A stretch of 64,000 nucleotides of DNA from Planctomycetota bacterium (GCA_003576905.1 QEVG01000008.1:82410-146409), one strand, 5' to 3'. Positions 1 through 9,106 are shown, counted from the stretch's first letter. The notes: generated from the sequence alone by a model not told the origin. Made by a program: numbers and translations.

Positions 1-258
1 GGCGACAAGTTGCCAGTGTTTGAGAAGTTCTGCCGCGAGGCGGGGGTGAGCGCTGCCGAGGCGAGCTTCGTCGGCGATGACCTGCTCGATATTCCGCCGA
101 TGCGGCGGTGCGGATACCCGATCGCGGTGGCCAATGCGGTTCCCGCGGTGAAGCGCGAGGCCCGGTACGTCACCGAGCGGCGCGGGGGCGCGGGGGCGAT
201 CGGCGAAGTGGTGCGGCGGCTCCTGCGGCACAACGCGACGCGCGACAAGTGCTGCTAA
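1..258 (+). CDS. KdsC-like HAD phosphatase, C-terminal part (cut by window start)
   Basis: The reading frame is open from base 1, so only the last 85 residues are present. It contains FVGDDLLDIPPM, the HAD motif IV segment with the magnesium-binding aspartates, followed by VANAVPAVKREARYVT and a Gly-rich GGAGAIGEVV stretch near the end. This order is typical of 3-deoxy-D-manno-octulosonate 8-phosphate phosphatase, which releases phosphate from KDO-8-P in the cytoplasm to supply KDO for the LPS inner core. The LptC-like gene follows 68 bases downstream on the same strand. That matches the common kdsC-lptC-lptA order in Gram-negatives. The catalytic N-terminal DxDG motif lies outside the window. 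Related HAD sugar-acid phosphatases cannot be fully excluded. Confidence 0.8.
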   Translation, partial: GDKLPVFEKFCREAGVSAAEASFVGDDLLDIPPMRRCGYPIAVANAVPAVKREARYVTERRGGAGAIGEVVRRLLRHNATRDKCC

Positions 259-326
259 GGCCGCGGCGCGGCGGCGGACGCTGTTAGCGAAGACGAGAAC
301 CGGACCAGGACCCGGATACAAAGCTG

Positions 327-3300
327 ATGAACAATGGCCTGTATAAAAAGCTGATGCTGATGGGTGTGACGTTCCTCATGGCCGTGGGGGCGTACCTGCT
401 CTTTACCAGTGCGGACCACGCGGCCAAGCCCAAGGACAATCCGGAGGCGCCGGAGGCGGTTCGAAAGTTCGTCAGCCGGCCGCCGACAACGCAGCAGACG
501 GTGACCTCCCTCGGCGACGCGGGCATGTCGTTTTCACCGGGCGACCAGACACGCGTGAAAATCTACGACGAAGTCACCGGCCGGCTGAAGTACATCTTCG
601 AGGCGAAGAGCTGGGAGCCGATCTCTGAGTCGGACTATCGGTTGCGCGATCTGGCGATCCAGATTTACATGCCGCGCGGCGAGATTACCTATATCAACTC
701 CGACCAGGCGGAGGTCACGCTGGTGCGGACGAGCGGAACGCGGGTCGATCCGAAGCGCGGGCGGCTCTGGGGCAACGTGAAAGTGACCATCGACAGGACG
801 ACGGCGAAGTGGCGCGAGGAGCACCCCGACTTGGCGGATCGCTTCAGCCACCCGGACGATCTGATCAACATCACGCTTTCGGAAGCGCGGTTCGACATGG
901 ACCGGGCGGAACTACTGACCGACGGCGAGGTGTTCGTCGACAGCAGCGAGGCGCGGATCGAGAACTGCCGCGGGCTGACGGTCCAGTGGGACCAGGTGGA
1001 CAACCGCATCGACCTGCTTCGCTTCGAGCACGGCGGGCGAATGACGCTGCGCCGCGGCGGAAAGATGGTGGACTTCGCCATGCCGGGGGCGATGCGCGAC
1101 ACGAAAAAGAAGAACAAGGCAAAGGCGGCGGGCGCGCAGAGCGGCGCAGCGGCGTTCAGCGCTCCGAAGGCGGCGGCGATGCGTCCCATGTCGGTCGCGG
1201 CGATCACCGCGGCCGAGGCGGCGGCGGAGATACGCGAGGAGAGCGGGCTCGTCTCGACGAACCAGCCGAAGTCCATTCGCGCGGCGACGGCCTCTCCGAC
1301 TCTTCAGACCGGGCAGGTCCGCAGCAAGGAAGAACTGGCCGCGGCGGTCGGAGCAATGCAGAGCGAAGCGCGGTCGGCCAAGTCGGGCGAACCGCTCGTG
1401 CACTCGGTCATTGACGAGGCGCTGGCGAAGGAGCGGAGCCGCGTGCAGACCTATCGGGCGATCTTCACGAATGAGGTCGTCGTGGAACAGGTGGACGGAC
1501 TGCGCACGATCGGCAAGATCGAGGCGGATCGGCTCGAGGTGAACTTCGATTTCGGCAAGAAACAGCGGAAGATCGCGGCCGAGCGGCCGCGGCCGCAGGC
1601 GCCTGCCAGTGTTGCCGATGCGCAGGCCACGCCGCTGGAAACCGAGGAGACGGGCCTGTCGCAGAATCCGCCGGATGAGGACAAGACGAAGCTGACGCTC
1701 ATCTGGAACGGCCCGCTGGAGATGCGGCCGATCATCGCAGAGCCGGCGGAGCAGACGGGCGATCGGTTTGACGCCATTGCGAATGGCGCTCCGGTGAAGA
1801 TCTACAGCGAACAGGCGGGCAAGGACAAGGTGGCGACGGCCTTCTGCGATCAGCTTGTCTATCGGCACGAGCGGCGGCAGGTGTGGATGTCCGGCGGCGA
1901 CGCCCGGCCCGTGAAGATTCACGTCGATGGATCAGGCGGGCTGTCGGGGCGGGAAGTGTTTTTTGATCAGCAGCGCGGCCTGGGTCACGTGGACGGGCCC
2001 GGTCTGATGACCGACGACCGCGATGAAGATGCGCCGGACGGCGAGGGCTCGCCGATCTTCGCGGCGGCCTCGGGGATGGGCGGCGACGGCGCGAAGGCGC
2101 AGGGCCGGCCGCGCGATCCGGTGGAGATTCGCTGGACGCGTGGGGTCGACTTTGAACTGGGCGCGCGGACGGTGACCGTCATCAATGATGCGACCGGGAT
2201 GGCCGAGGAGAAGAACCGGGAGTTTCTGCGCCGCGCGTGGTTTCATGGCGAGGTGTCGATCCGCCAGGGCGAGGACAGCCTGACCGGCGACGAGGTCGCC
2301 GTCACGTTCGGCGCGCCGATGTCGGGCGAAGACGTCGCCGATCACATTTCGCATTTGAGCATGACCGGCAACGTGCGGCTGGTGCGAGGCGACGACGTGC
2401 TCGCGGGCGACCGGCTCGAGGTGCAGATGGCCCTCGCGCCGGACGGCCGGAGCCTGCCAAGCATCGTGGACGCCGCCGGCGATGTGCTCGCCAAGCAGGA
2501 AGCCCGCGAGATTCGCGCGGACAAGATGCTCGTCCACATGACGGCGCTACCGGGCAAGCCGCGGACGGCCCCGGACGGCAAGACGACGATCCCGGGCAAG
2601 TCGCGTCCGGGGATTGAGACCGTGGACGCGACCGGTCGAGTGCTGGTGCGCGACCCGGGGCAGAATCTGAAGATCAGCCGGGCGCGTTCGCTCAAGGCGC
2701 GGATGCGGAACGGCAACGAGCTGGCGTGGGCATCGATCCTGAGCGGTACGCCGGGACGTTTTGCGCGGACGCGGTACGGCGACGTGGCGCTGCACGGGGA
2801 GCGTATCGAGATCGACATGACGCGGCAGTCGATTGAGGTGCCCGGGCCGGGTGAATCGTTCATGCGGACGACGGAGGATTTCGGCGGTCGGAAGCTGAGC
2901 GAACCGACGATCGTGCGGACGAAGTGGTCGGACCGGATGCAGTTTCACCTGGAGAGGAACTACGGAGTGTTTCTCGGGGACATCGTGAGCCGGACCGACA
3001 ATTTCACGATGAAATGCGACAAGCTGACGGTGCGGTTCGCCAAGGCGCCGCCTGCGGCTCCGCGCGAAAAGGAGAAGGAAATCTCGCCGCTGCGGCTGCT
3101 CGCCGACGTGCGGCGGGAGGCGGCGATGGCCAGCACGTTCTTCTCGCCGGGGGCGGTGGTTGGGTACGCGGCGACGCGGCTGCTTTACGGCCTGCCGCAG
3201 GGAAGGGTCCTGGGGCGTTATGCGCCGTCCCTCGGGGGCGATTCGGAGGGCGCGACGATCGAGTACGCTGCGATCAGCGGCGAGCGCAAGAAGCCGGTCT

Positions 3301-4106
3301 ATGTCGTCGCCGAGGGCCACGCGGAGGCGATCAGCACGGAACACGCGCCGCGGTCGGGTCTTCGGCTGCGGGGCCGGCTCCTGTCGCGGGCGCGGATCGC
3401 GGCGGATCAGATCGCGGTCGACCTGAATGCGCAGCAGATGAACATACCGTGCAAGGGCACGCTGCTGCTGGAGGACTACCAATTTGATCCGCGGGCGCGG
3501 CAAGCGCAGGCGATGGCCTCGCGCAGCGCGTCTCCGATGATGAGCAGCCTGCGCAGCGACGGGCCGAGCCAGACGGCCGTCACGTGGCAGAACTCGATGG
3601 ATTACTTCGTGGACCGCAATCTCGTGGTGTTCGACCGTGATGTGACCATGATGCATCGAAGCGGGCGTGAGATGGTCATGCAGGGCGAACTGGCCACGGC
3701 GATGGGAGTCGATCCGGACCAGTTGCTGCGGATCGGCAAGGGGCGCATCGCCACGCTGCGGTGCGGCAACCTGCTGCTGGAGTTCAAGACACAGAAGACG
3801 GAGAAGTCCGATGGCCAGCGCTCGCCGACGGATGCCGTGCGCTCGACCGATCTTCAGCGGCTTATCGCGCGGCAGGCCGTGCACATGCGCGAGAACACGC
3901 GGAGCCTGACCGGCGAGCACCTGCAATACCTCGCCGATATCGGCGAGATTCGCGTGGAGGGCGGCCCCGGATTCGAGGCGACCATCATGGACGAGGAGGA
4001 GCGGAGCGGGCGGTTCATGACCTGGCGCGGGCCGGTGCTGGTGTGGAATCGCAACACCGGGCACATCGACGCACCCCGGGCGACTATCCGCACGAGCCAG
4101 CGGTGA
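327..4106 (+). CDS. Giant LptC/LptA-like LPS export protein
   Basis: This 1259-residue protein starts with a short cytoplasmic end and one membrane anchor at about residues 9-26, as LptC does. The next 250 residues read like an LptC domain, with alternating strands around YDEVTGRLKYIFEAKSWEP and RLWGNVKVTID. Later there are repeated OstA/LptA-like strands, for example VSIRQGEDSLTGDEVAVTF and LSMTGNVRLVRGDDVLAGDRL at about residues 640-700, with Ala/Lys/Pro-rich linkers between. LptC and LptA normally form a periplasmic beta-jellyroll bridge carrying LPS from the inner to the outer membrane; LptC is about 190 residues and LptA about 180. This protein is several times longer, so it may provide a built-in multi-repeat bridge. 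That role is inferred. No lptB ABC gene follows, and the strand is empty of genes for 2 kb. Confidence 0.7.
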   Translation: MNNGLYKKLMLMGVTFLMAVGAYLLFTSADHAAKPKDNPEAPEAVRKFVSRPPTTQQTVTSLGDAGMSFSPGDQTRVKIYDEVTGRLKYIFEAKSWEPISESDYRLRDLAIQIYMPRGEITYINSDQAEVTLVRTSGTRVDPKRGRLWGNVKVTIDRTTAKWREEHPDLADRFSHPDDLINITLSEARFDMDRAELLTDGEVFVDSSEARIENCRGLTVQWDQVDNRIDLLRFEHGGRMTLRRGGKMVDFAMPGAMRDTKKKNKAKAAGAQSGAAAFSAPKAAAMRPMSVAAITAAEAAAEIREESGLVSTNQPKSIRAATASPTLQTGQVRSKEELAAAVGAMQSEARSAKSGEPLVHSVIDEALAKERSRVQTYRAIFTNEVVVEQVDGLRTIGKIEADRLEVNFDFGKKQRKIAAERPRPQAPASVADAQATPLETEETGLSQNPPDEDKTKLTLIWNGPLEMRPIIAEPAEQTGDRFDAIANGAPVKIYSEQAGKDKVATAFCDQLVYRHERRQVWMSGGDARPVKIHVDGSGGLSGREVFFDQQRGLGHVDGPGLMTDDRDEDAPDGEGSPIFAAASGMGGDGAKAQGRPRDPVEIRWTRGVDFELGARTVTVINDATGMAEEKNREFLRRAWFHGEVSIRQGEDSLTGDEVAVTFGAPMSGEDVADHISHLSMTGNVRLVRGDDVLAGDRLEVQMALAPDGRSLPSIVDAAGDVLAKQEAREIRADKMLVHMTALPGKPRTAPDGKTTIPGKSRPGIETVDATGRVLVRDPGQNLKISRARSLKARMRNGNELAWASILSGTPGRFARTRYGDVALHGERIEIDMTRQSIEVPGPGESFMRTTEDFGGRKLSEPTIVRTKWSDRMQFHLERNYGVFLGDIVSRTDNFTMKCDKLTVRFAKAPPAAPREKEKEISPLRLLADVRREAAMASTFFSPGAVVGYAATRLLYGLPQGRVLGRYAPSLGGDSEGATIEYAAISGERKKPVYVVAEGHAEAISTEHAPRSGLRLRGRLLSRARIAADQIAVDLNAQQMNIPCKGTLLLEDYQFDPRARQAQAMASRSASPMMSSLRSDGPSQTAVTWQNSMDYFVDRNLVVFDRDVTMMHRSGREMVMQGELATAMGVDPDQLLRIGKGRIATLRCGNLLLEFKTQKTEKSDGQRSPTDAVRSTDLQRLIARQAVHMRENTRSLTGEHLQYLADIGEIRVEGGPGFEATIMDEEERSGRFMTWRGPVLVWNRNTGHIDAPRATIRTSQR

Positions 4107-5030
4107 CGGGGGGCCGCGCGGGCCCTCGGAATTCGGGGCAAAACGGATCAAAAATTCGTGCCAGAGACTTGCCTTTGTCTCACTCGTGGGAAGAATTGAT
4201 ACGAGAGGCCGAGGACGGGCCTGAACGCCGCGAGGCGTCGCACGATCTTACGCGACGCCGAGATATCTGAAGCGCGGCGGACGGGCGCGTCGATCGACCG
4301 CGGGCTCGGGACTTCGAGCCGGCGGCGGGTCGCCTCGCGGCGTGCACGTAGAACGCCGCCAAGTCAGCGCGGAACTCGCACTTCGTCAGCGCAGCTTGTT
4401 TCCTCGACGGCGTCCAGGCCGGGTACTCCGGCCGTAGCGGCGCAACATCACAATTGACGCGGGATGTGGGAGCAAATGGGCAGACGGCGGCGCAGCGCGC
4501 CGCGGTTGCGGGAGCGCGCGTGCGCCCCGTGGAGTGAGGATTATGCGCCGCCGGTTGACAATAGTGCCAGGATCAGGGCTCTTCCGGGGGCGCGACCCGT
4601 TTGCACGCGGAGCTTTCCTCCGATCGGGCGGTCGCGGGGCGCCGGCGACGGCGCATCCGGCGGATGCCGTGTGGAGTGGGATGCCGCCGGAGCGCATCGC
4701 GGCGTTTCGCGGCCCCCGACGACCGGAAAGCCCATCGAACGACCGAACTTCGATTTCAGCAGAACTCGCGACCGGGAGTCGCGCAGCGACTGGGGGGACT
4801 CCCGCCGCGCCCTATTTCAAATGCAACATGCGTGCATCCTGCCGCCGGCGAGCCGCGGCCTTCCCTCGGCCGGTGGGGGTCGGTTGCAGGGTGCACATTC
4901 AGGACTGCGAATGTCGCAGCCGGCATGAAAGAAGCCCGCCGGCGCCCGATGCGCGACCGTATGGCTCGTCGCGCTCCGACGGGCCCGGCTGGTGCTTTCC
5001 GTGAGGGGTGGACGCCGGTTGCGTTAACGC

Positions 5031-5072
5031 GAAGACCGCGTGGGGGAAATGGGGAGAGATCACGCGGTCTTC
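5031..5072. repeat. Perfect 12-bp inverted repeat (hairpin)
   Basis: GAAGACCGCGTG at 5031-5042 is exactly complementary to CACGCGGTCTTC at 5061-5072, with an 18-base purine-rich loop. There is no T-run after it, so it is not a normal terminator by itself. It lies six bases before a second hairpin and directly after the palindrome GCGTTAACGC at 5021-5030. The group could be the 3' end of an unannotated transcript or a protein-binding site. Confidence 0.6.
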
Positions 5073-5078
5073 CATAAT

Positions 5079-5121
5079 CGGCCGTGGTGGGACGCGGGAG
5101 TCCACCACGGCCGAGTTTCTT
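5079..5121 (+). terminator. Rho-independent terminator
   Basis: CGGCCGTGGTGG at 5079-5090 pairs perfectly with CCACCACGGCCG at 5102-5113. It is followed by AGTTTCTTT, a T-rich tail on the plus strand. The orientation would stop plus-strand transcription, either from the LptC-like gene 970 bases upstream or from an unknown RNA in the gap. It is only 21 bases past the end of the convergent minus-strand gene. Confidence 0.65.
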
Positions 5122-5141
5122 TCGCGATCTTCCGGGCGCGT

Positions 5142-5936
5142 TCAGGGCAGGTACTTCTCGAACTCCGCGCGGGCGCGGGCCAGTTCCAGTTCGGGGCGGG
5201 CCGCCGTCGTACGTGTCAGAATCATGTCACCGCCGAAACCCGCCTCGGTCAGCGCGGCGAGGAAGGCCGCCGGGTTGAGCTGGCCCTCGCCCAGGGCGGT
5301 TTCGTGGCCGACCGCGCCGGCCGCGCCGGCGACCGCATCGCGTGCCCGGACAAGGGCGATCCGGCCCGGCAGCGCCTCGGCGACGTGGTGCGGGTCCTCC
5401 CCCTGCATGAGCATCGCGCCCGCGTCGCAGCAGGACGCGAGGTACGGGCAGTTGAGTTCCCTCAGCAGTTCATTCAGCGCCGAGGCGGAAATGCCCGCCG
5501 TTTCAAGCGCGACGCGTACGCCGAACCGATCCGCGTCGTCGGCCAGGACGGCGAGCGCCTCCCGAGCGCGATCCCCGATGACGCCTTCCGGCTGCCGGAC
5601 GGGCCTGCCCATCGCCGTGGATACGACCGGGACGCGCAGTTCGGAGGCGAGCCGGACGATTCCGCGCATCTGATCGAGGCGGCGCTCACCCGCCGTCGGG
5701 TCGTCGTAGCCCGCTCCATCCGCCGGGCCGCGCAGGCTGGCGAGGCGCAACCCCATGTCTTCCATGTGTCGCGCGAAATGACGCCGCCCGGTCGCGGAGA
5801 GCTCGGCGGGTGAAATCGGTCCGGTGACGGCGCTCAAATCGACCGCGCGGAATCCAAGTGCCCGCGCACGATTAAGTGCGGCCTTGACCTCAAGCCGGAA
5901 ATCGTCCGCACAGACCGCGAGTGAAACCGGAGTCAT
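5142..5936 (-). CDS. Sugar phosphate isomerase/epimerase-like TIM-barrel protein
   Basis: The 264-residue protein has the pattern of the xylose isomerase-like TIM-barrel superfamily (AP_endonuc_2 fold). It has an N-terminal MTPVSLAVCADDFRLE strand, a GFRAVDLSA segment, VRVALET in the middle with a metal-type Glu, a CCDAGAML Asp after the next strand, and a C-terminal GFGGDMILTRT strand before the last helix. Family members isomerise or epimerise sugars or inositols, usually with a divalent metal. The substrate cannot be told from this sequence. The gene stands alone, convergent with the upstream plus-strand region and divergent from the cytochrome gene. The ATG at 5936 precedes the first strand of the barrel directly, so it is the likely start. 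Confidence 0.75.
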   Translation of the reverse strand: MTPVSLAVCADDFRLEVKAALNRARALGFRAVDLSAVTGPISPAELSATGRRHFARHMEDMGLRLASLRGPADGAGYDDPTAGERRLDQMRGIVRLASELRVPVVSTAMGRPVRQPEGVIGDRAREALAVLADDADRFGVRVALETAGISASALNELLRELNCPYLASCCDAGAMLMQGEDPHHVAEALPGRIALVRARDAVAGAAGAVGHETALGEGQLNPAAFLAALTEAGFGGDMILTRTTAARPELELARARAEFEKYLP

Positions 5937-6009
5937 GAATGAATCCCGGGGTCCTTGGACGCAGGGGGCGTGCAGGATGACACAGGCGGCGTCGCGAGGC
6001 CCGGAATGA

Positions 6010-6040
6010 TTGTAACGAGGGTGCCCGGCTCGTGTATAAG
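6010..6040 (+). promoter_or_regulatory. Possible promoter of the cytochrome gene
   Basis: TTGTAA at 6010-6015 and TATAAG at 6035-6040 resemble -35 and -10 boxes and lie upstream of the cytochrome gene at 6155. The spacer is 19 bases, longer than the usual 17, so support is weak. Confidence 0.3.
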
Positions 6041-6154
6041 TCGAGGTATTGATCTGTTGTGAGTTGACAGAGGATGGTATCCGGCAAGAATCCGGCCAGC
6101 CGACCGGTCGAAGGGACCCTGGGCAATTCGGGAACTTTTTTTGGGAGATGACTT

Positions 6155-6598
6155 ATGAGAAGAATCGGAAGCGTTCGAGCGATTGGAGCGGTGGCGATCG
6201 TATCGCTACTGGCGGCGGGATTGATCGCGACCGCACAGGCACAGCCGAAGCCGGGAGGGGTCGCCGCGGGATCGCCGGGTAGCCCGTACAAGCCGGTTCA
6301 GTCGTTGCACCACATGATGGAAGGGCAGAACAAGCTGCTGAAGGAGATCAAGGCGGGCATCATCGACAAGGCGCTGAAGGACGCGATGGTGTCGGCATGG
6401 ATCCTGGCCGAGATTTCCAACTCGAACCAGTATCAGAATGAAGATCCGGCCTATCGGGAGTTGGCGGTCCGGGTATCGCAACAGTGCGTTGAACTGGCGC
6501 AGACGCTCAAGAAGGGCGATGAGAAGGCGGCGATGACGCAGTTGAATGCCGTCGGCCAGACCTGCGGCGCCTGCCACGACAAGTTCAAGAAGGATTAA
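6155..6598 (+). CDS. Secreted c-type cytochrome with C-terminal haem site
   Basis: This 147-residue protein has a clear signal peptide (MRRIGSVRAIGAVAIVSLLA, cleavage after AQA near residue 29) and a helical body. A single CGACH haem-binding motif sits eight residues before the end. One haem close to the C-terminus of a four-helix protein is the layout of class II cytochromes (cytochrome c' and related), which act in the periplasm in electron transfer or gas binding. A GGGAG ribosome site lies seven bases before the ATG at 6155. The partner oxidoreductase is not in the neighbourhood. Axial ligation cannot be judged; His residues at LHHMM near residue 52 are candidates. Confidence 0.8.
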   Translation: MRRIGSVRAIGAVAIVSLLAAGLIATAQAQPKPGGVAAGSPGSPYKPVQSLHHMMEGQNKLLKEIKAGIIDKALKDAMVSAWILAEISNSNQYQNEDPAYRELAVRVSQQCVELAQTLKKGDEKAAMTQLNAVGQTCGACHDKFKKD

Positions 6599-6633
6599 GG
6601 CGGGCGCGCGAGCGTCGAGGGCGATCGTCGATA

Positions 6634-6667
6634 TCGGCGCGGACCCGCGGGCCCGCGCCGAATTTTT
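6634..6667 (+). terminator. Rho-independent terminator after the cytochrome gene
   Basis: TCGGCGCGG at 6634-6642 pairs perfectly with CCGCGCCGA at 6653-6661, and the run ATTTTT follows at once. It lies 35 bases after the cytochrome stop codon and before the convergent gene ending at 6750. Confidence 0.85.
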
Positions 6668-6749
6668 GTGCGCGGGGCGGATGGATGGTCGCGCGCGGCG
6701 GCGCGGATATGCCTTGCGGTACGATCCGGGCTGGATTCGGCTGAGGGGC

Positions 6750-7766
6750 TTAGCGCGAGGCGACCTGTTCGCCGGCGGCGGCGAGTTCGGCCCGCCGCTG
6801 GCGTTCGACCAGCTTGTCGAGCGTCTCATCGCTGACGGCGATGAAGCGGCCGCGCGTCGCAGTGGAGACTTCGGCGAGCCCGGGCTGCCTGGCAGCATCG
6901 CCGAGGGCGATGACGTTGACCACGGCACCGGTCTGCTCGGCCGTCTGGCGGAGGACGTTCAATTCGTCGTCATCGACCGACTTGGCAAGGACGAGGAAGA
7001 GTTCGTCGGCGTACCAGTTCGAGGTGACCGAGAGGGCGCGGGCGAGGTTTGTCTTTCCGGAGGCGAGCCGCGCGGTGAGGATGTTTCGGGCGCCGGCCAG
7101 ATCGGTCGCGGGCTCGGCCACTTCGACCAGGCCCTGGTTTCCTTCGCCGATGGCCTGGGCGATGCCGTAGCGCTTCGCGCCGAGGGCAATCTGAGCGTTT
7201 ACTGAATTGGTCAGGTAGGCTACCTTGTCGATGTAGGGGGCCATCGAGCTGTCACCATCGACGACGTAGCCGATGGTCGTGCCGGTCAGCGGGCGGCCGA
7301 AGTAGTGGGTAAGCGGATCGGCGGTCGCGAGCGCGATCGCTTCGTCGGAGGCGTCGGCGGGCAGATGGATCCGTTCGCCGGCGTCGGTCACTGCGAGCGG
7401 CGCGGTGGACCGGGCTTCGCCGGAGAGATACCACGCCGGCAGCACAACGGCGATCGCCAGGGCGGCCAGTGCGGCCGAGACCCGCGCCGGTGTGAGGAAT
7501 CGATGCCACGACCGGCGGGCGGGCGACGCGGGGGCGCGGAAGGGTGGGGCCTGCTGGGCCGCGCTTGGGCGGCTGCGCGAACTCACCTCGCTCTTGAGAG
7601 CCGGACGGGCGGGTCGCGTTGCAGGTCGAACGCCCGAAGAGGAAGATGTTTCGGAGGGGACGGAGAGTAGAGTGCGACAGTACTGGCACCGGCAGTGCGC
7701 ACCGGCGAATGCCTCCTCGAGGACAAGGAGCCGATGGCAATTCTCGCACTTCAGGTGCAGCGGCAT
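6750..7766 (-). CDS. Zinc-ribbon membrane protein with vWA-like domain
   Basis: The first 35 residues carry CENC and CQYC, a four-Cys zinc ribbon. A Ser/Pro/Arg-rich linker follows, then one membrane segment (about residues 94-112, ALAALAIAVVLPAWYL). A C-terminal domain of about 180 residues contains GYVVDGDSSMAPYID. That segment resembles the MIDAS metal site of von Willebrand A domains, but the usual DxSxS reads DGDSS, so the third ligand is Asp instead of Ser. Later strands such as ELFLVLAKSVDDDELNVL and GAVVNVIALG fit the fold. The zinc ribbon would be cytoplasmic and the vWA-like part periplasmic. A sensing or scaffold role is a guess. It is a single gene with no operon partner. Confidence 0.55.
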   Translation of the reverse strand: MPLHLKCENCHRLLVLEEAFAGAHCRCQYCRTLLSVPSETSSSSGVRPATRPARPALKSEVSSRSRPSAAQQAPPFRAPASPARRSWHRFLTPARVSAALAALAIAVVLPAWYLSGEARSTAPLAVTDAGERIHLPADASDEAIALATADPLTHYFGRPLTGTTIGYVVDGDSSMAPYIDKVAYLTNSVNAQIALGAKRYGIAQAIGEGNQGLVEVAEPATDLAGARNILTARLASGKTNLARALSVTSNWYADELFLVLAKSVDDDELNVLRQTAEQTGAVVNVIALGDAARQPGLAEVSTATRGRFIAVSDETLDKLVERQRRAELAAAGEQVASR

Positions 7767-7917
7767 TTGGTCCGCTCCCGACTAGAATCCACCCGGGATA
7801 AGCACCGCTTGCACGCGAAAGACGCGTGCAGCCATGAGAGTATACGCGGCAATTTAGATGCTCGTCGCCGCGCTGGCGCAACTTTGAGCGTGATTGAGAC
7901 GATTCACGCCCACGGTC

Positions 7918-8934
7918 TTATCCCTCTGGGGCCCAAATATACATGAATGTCGGCTGTTTTGTCCAGTAAAAAGGCATGTTTATGTTCAGAAGGTTAATTG
8001 TGGGGCACCCCGCGGAGTGGGCAATTTTCCCCGGCGAATGGGCGTAGATGTTCGGTTCCCAGTCGAGGGGGCGGATATAGCGCACCGTGAGGGCGGCCTG
8101 GATACCAGCCCGGCCCTTGGCGGCGGAGATGGCATCCTCCAGTGTGCCGATGCGATCAATCAAGCCATTTTCAAGGGCCTGATTAGCGACATAAACCCTT
8201 CCGTCGGATAATTTTATGATTTCTTCACGGGAAAGCTTGGGGCGGCCTTCCGTCACGACGTTGACGAATTGCTGGTAAAAATCGTTCACCATCCCCTGAA
8301 AAATTTCGCGTTCCTCTGCCTTCATCCGTCGAAACGGGCTGCCGGCGTCCTTGTTGGGGCCCGACTTGATGGCGTCGGCGGTAACCCCGATTTTCGTAAG
8401 CGTCCCGGTGACGTCCATCATCTGCATAATGACGCCGATCGAGCCGGTCACGGTGGTCCGCTGGGCGATGATCTCGTCGGCGGCGCAGGCCAGGTAATAC
8501 GCTCCGCTGGCCGCAACATCCTGGAAATACGCGATGACGGGCTTTCCGGTCTTCCGCTTGAACTCCCTGATTTCGTGGTAGATCGTGTCGCTTGCGGTGA
8601 CGGTACCGCCGGGGGAGTTAATGCGGAGGACGACGCCTTTTACGCGGCTGTCATTGGCGGCAATGGTGAGGTTCTCGGCCAGGAGCGAGACAGGGTGCTC
8701 GCCTTCCGAAAACAGGCCCGGGGTGTGGGCGTTCATGAGCACGCCCGAAACCTCGATCAGCGCGATCCGCTCCGCGATCCATCCCGGATCACGCAGGACG
8801 ATCTGCTCGTGGAGTGTCTGGTCCAGCGGAACGGGGGTGATGCGAATTCCCCCGGGTGGCGTGCACCCTGCACCGAGGAAAGAAGTCGCCAAAACTGCAA
8901 AACGGACCGCTGCGACTCGATGGAGTGGATTCAC
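7918..8934 (-). CDS. sppA: Signal peptide peptidase SppA-like lipoprotein (S49 family)
   Basis: The 338-residue protein is a short-form SppA. A lipobox LGAGC places the lipid-bearing Cys at residue 24. The peptidase core begins with IALIEVSGVLM and contains GVVLRINSPGGTVTASD. The nucleophile Ser is in DVAASGAYYLA and the general-base Lys in AIKSGPNKD. SppA digests leftover signal peptides in or at the membrane, using a Ser/Lys dyad that is complete here. The short form works as an oligomer. A lipid anchor instead of a transmembrane helix suggests it faces the periplasm. The gene is divergent from the metalloprotease gene, with 172 bases between them. Confidence 0.88.
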   Translation of the reverse strand: MNPLHRVAAVRFAVLATSFLGAGCTPPGGIRITPVPLDQTLHEQIVLRDPGWIAERIALIEVSGVLMNAHTPGLFSEGEHPVSLLAENLTIAANDSRVKGVVLRINSPGGTVTASDTIYHEIREFKRKTGKPVIAYFQDVAASGAYYLACAADEIIAQRTTVTGSIGVIMQMMDVTGTLTKIGVTADAIKSGPNKDAGSPFRRMKAEEREIFQGMVNDFYQQFVNVVTEGRPKLSREEIIKLSDGRVYVANQALENGLIDRIGTLEDAISAAKGRAGIQAALTVRYIRPLDWEPNIYAHSPGKIAHSAGCPTINLLNINMPFYWTKQPTFMYIWAPEG

Positions 8935-9106
8935 GGAAATTCTCCGGATTTTTACGCGGCCGGGCGGAAATTTCCGGATCAGGCGTGCCCGGTCGGCGCT
9001 GGGTGCGCTTTATACTGGAGACGGGAAGCCGCCTCCATAGATGGCCCACGCGAAAGTCGAGCCGGATCGCGGGTGGGACCGGCGTTCGAAACAGCGGGAG
9101 TCATTG

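Larger units (their letters stand above)
4107..5141. other. Long intergenic region without a supportable gene
   Basis: About 1 kb lies between the LptC/LptA-like gene and the convergent TIM-barrel gene. Several overlapping open frames cross it, but they are Arg/Pro/Ala-rich, overlap each other on both strands and match no family I recognise, as expected of random GC-rich sequence. A TTGACA at 4554 has no matching -10 box. Short hairpins occur, for example CTGCGA/TCGCAG around 4909-4923. The last 100 bases contain the palindrome GCGTTAACGC at 5021-5030 and two strong hairpins described separately. It could hold a structured RNA or the remains of a decayed gene, but nothing proves either. Confidence 0.5.

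Noticed and set aside
2547..4151. Minus-strand frame of 534 codons opposite the LptC/LptA-like gene
   Set aside because: It is Arg/His/Pro-rich antisense of a real gene with a credible N-terminus and domain pattern.
4554..4559. TTGACA as a promoter for a gene in the 4.1-5.1 kb gap
   Set aside because: No -10 sequence lies at 16-18 bases, and no gene follows.
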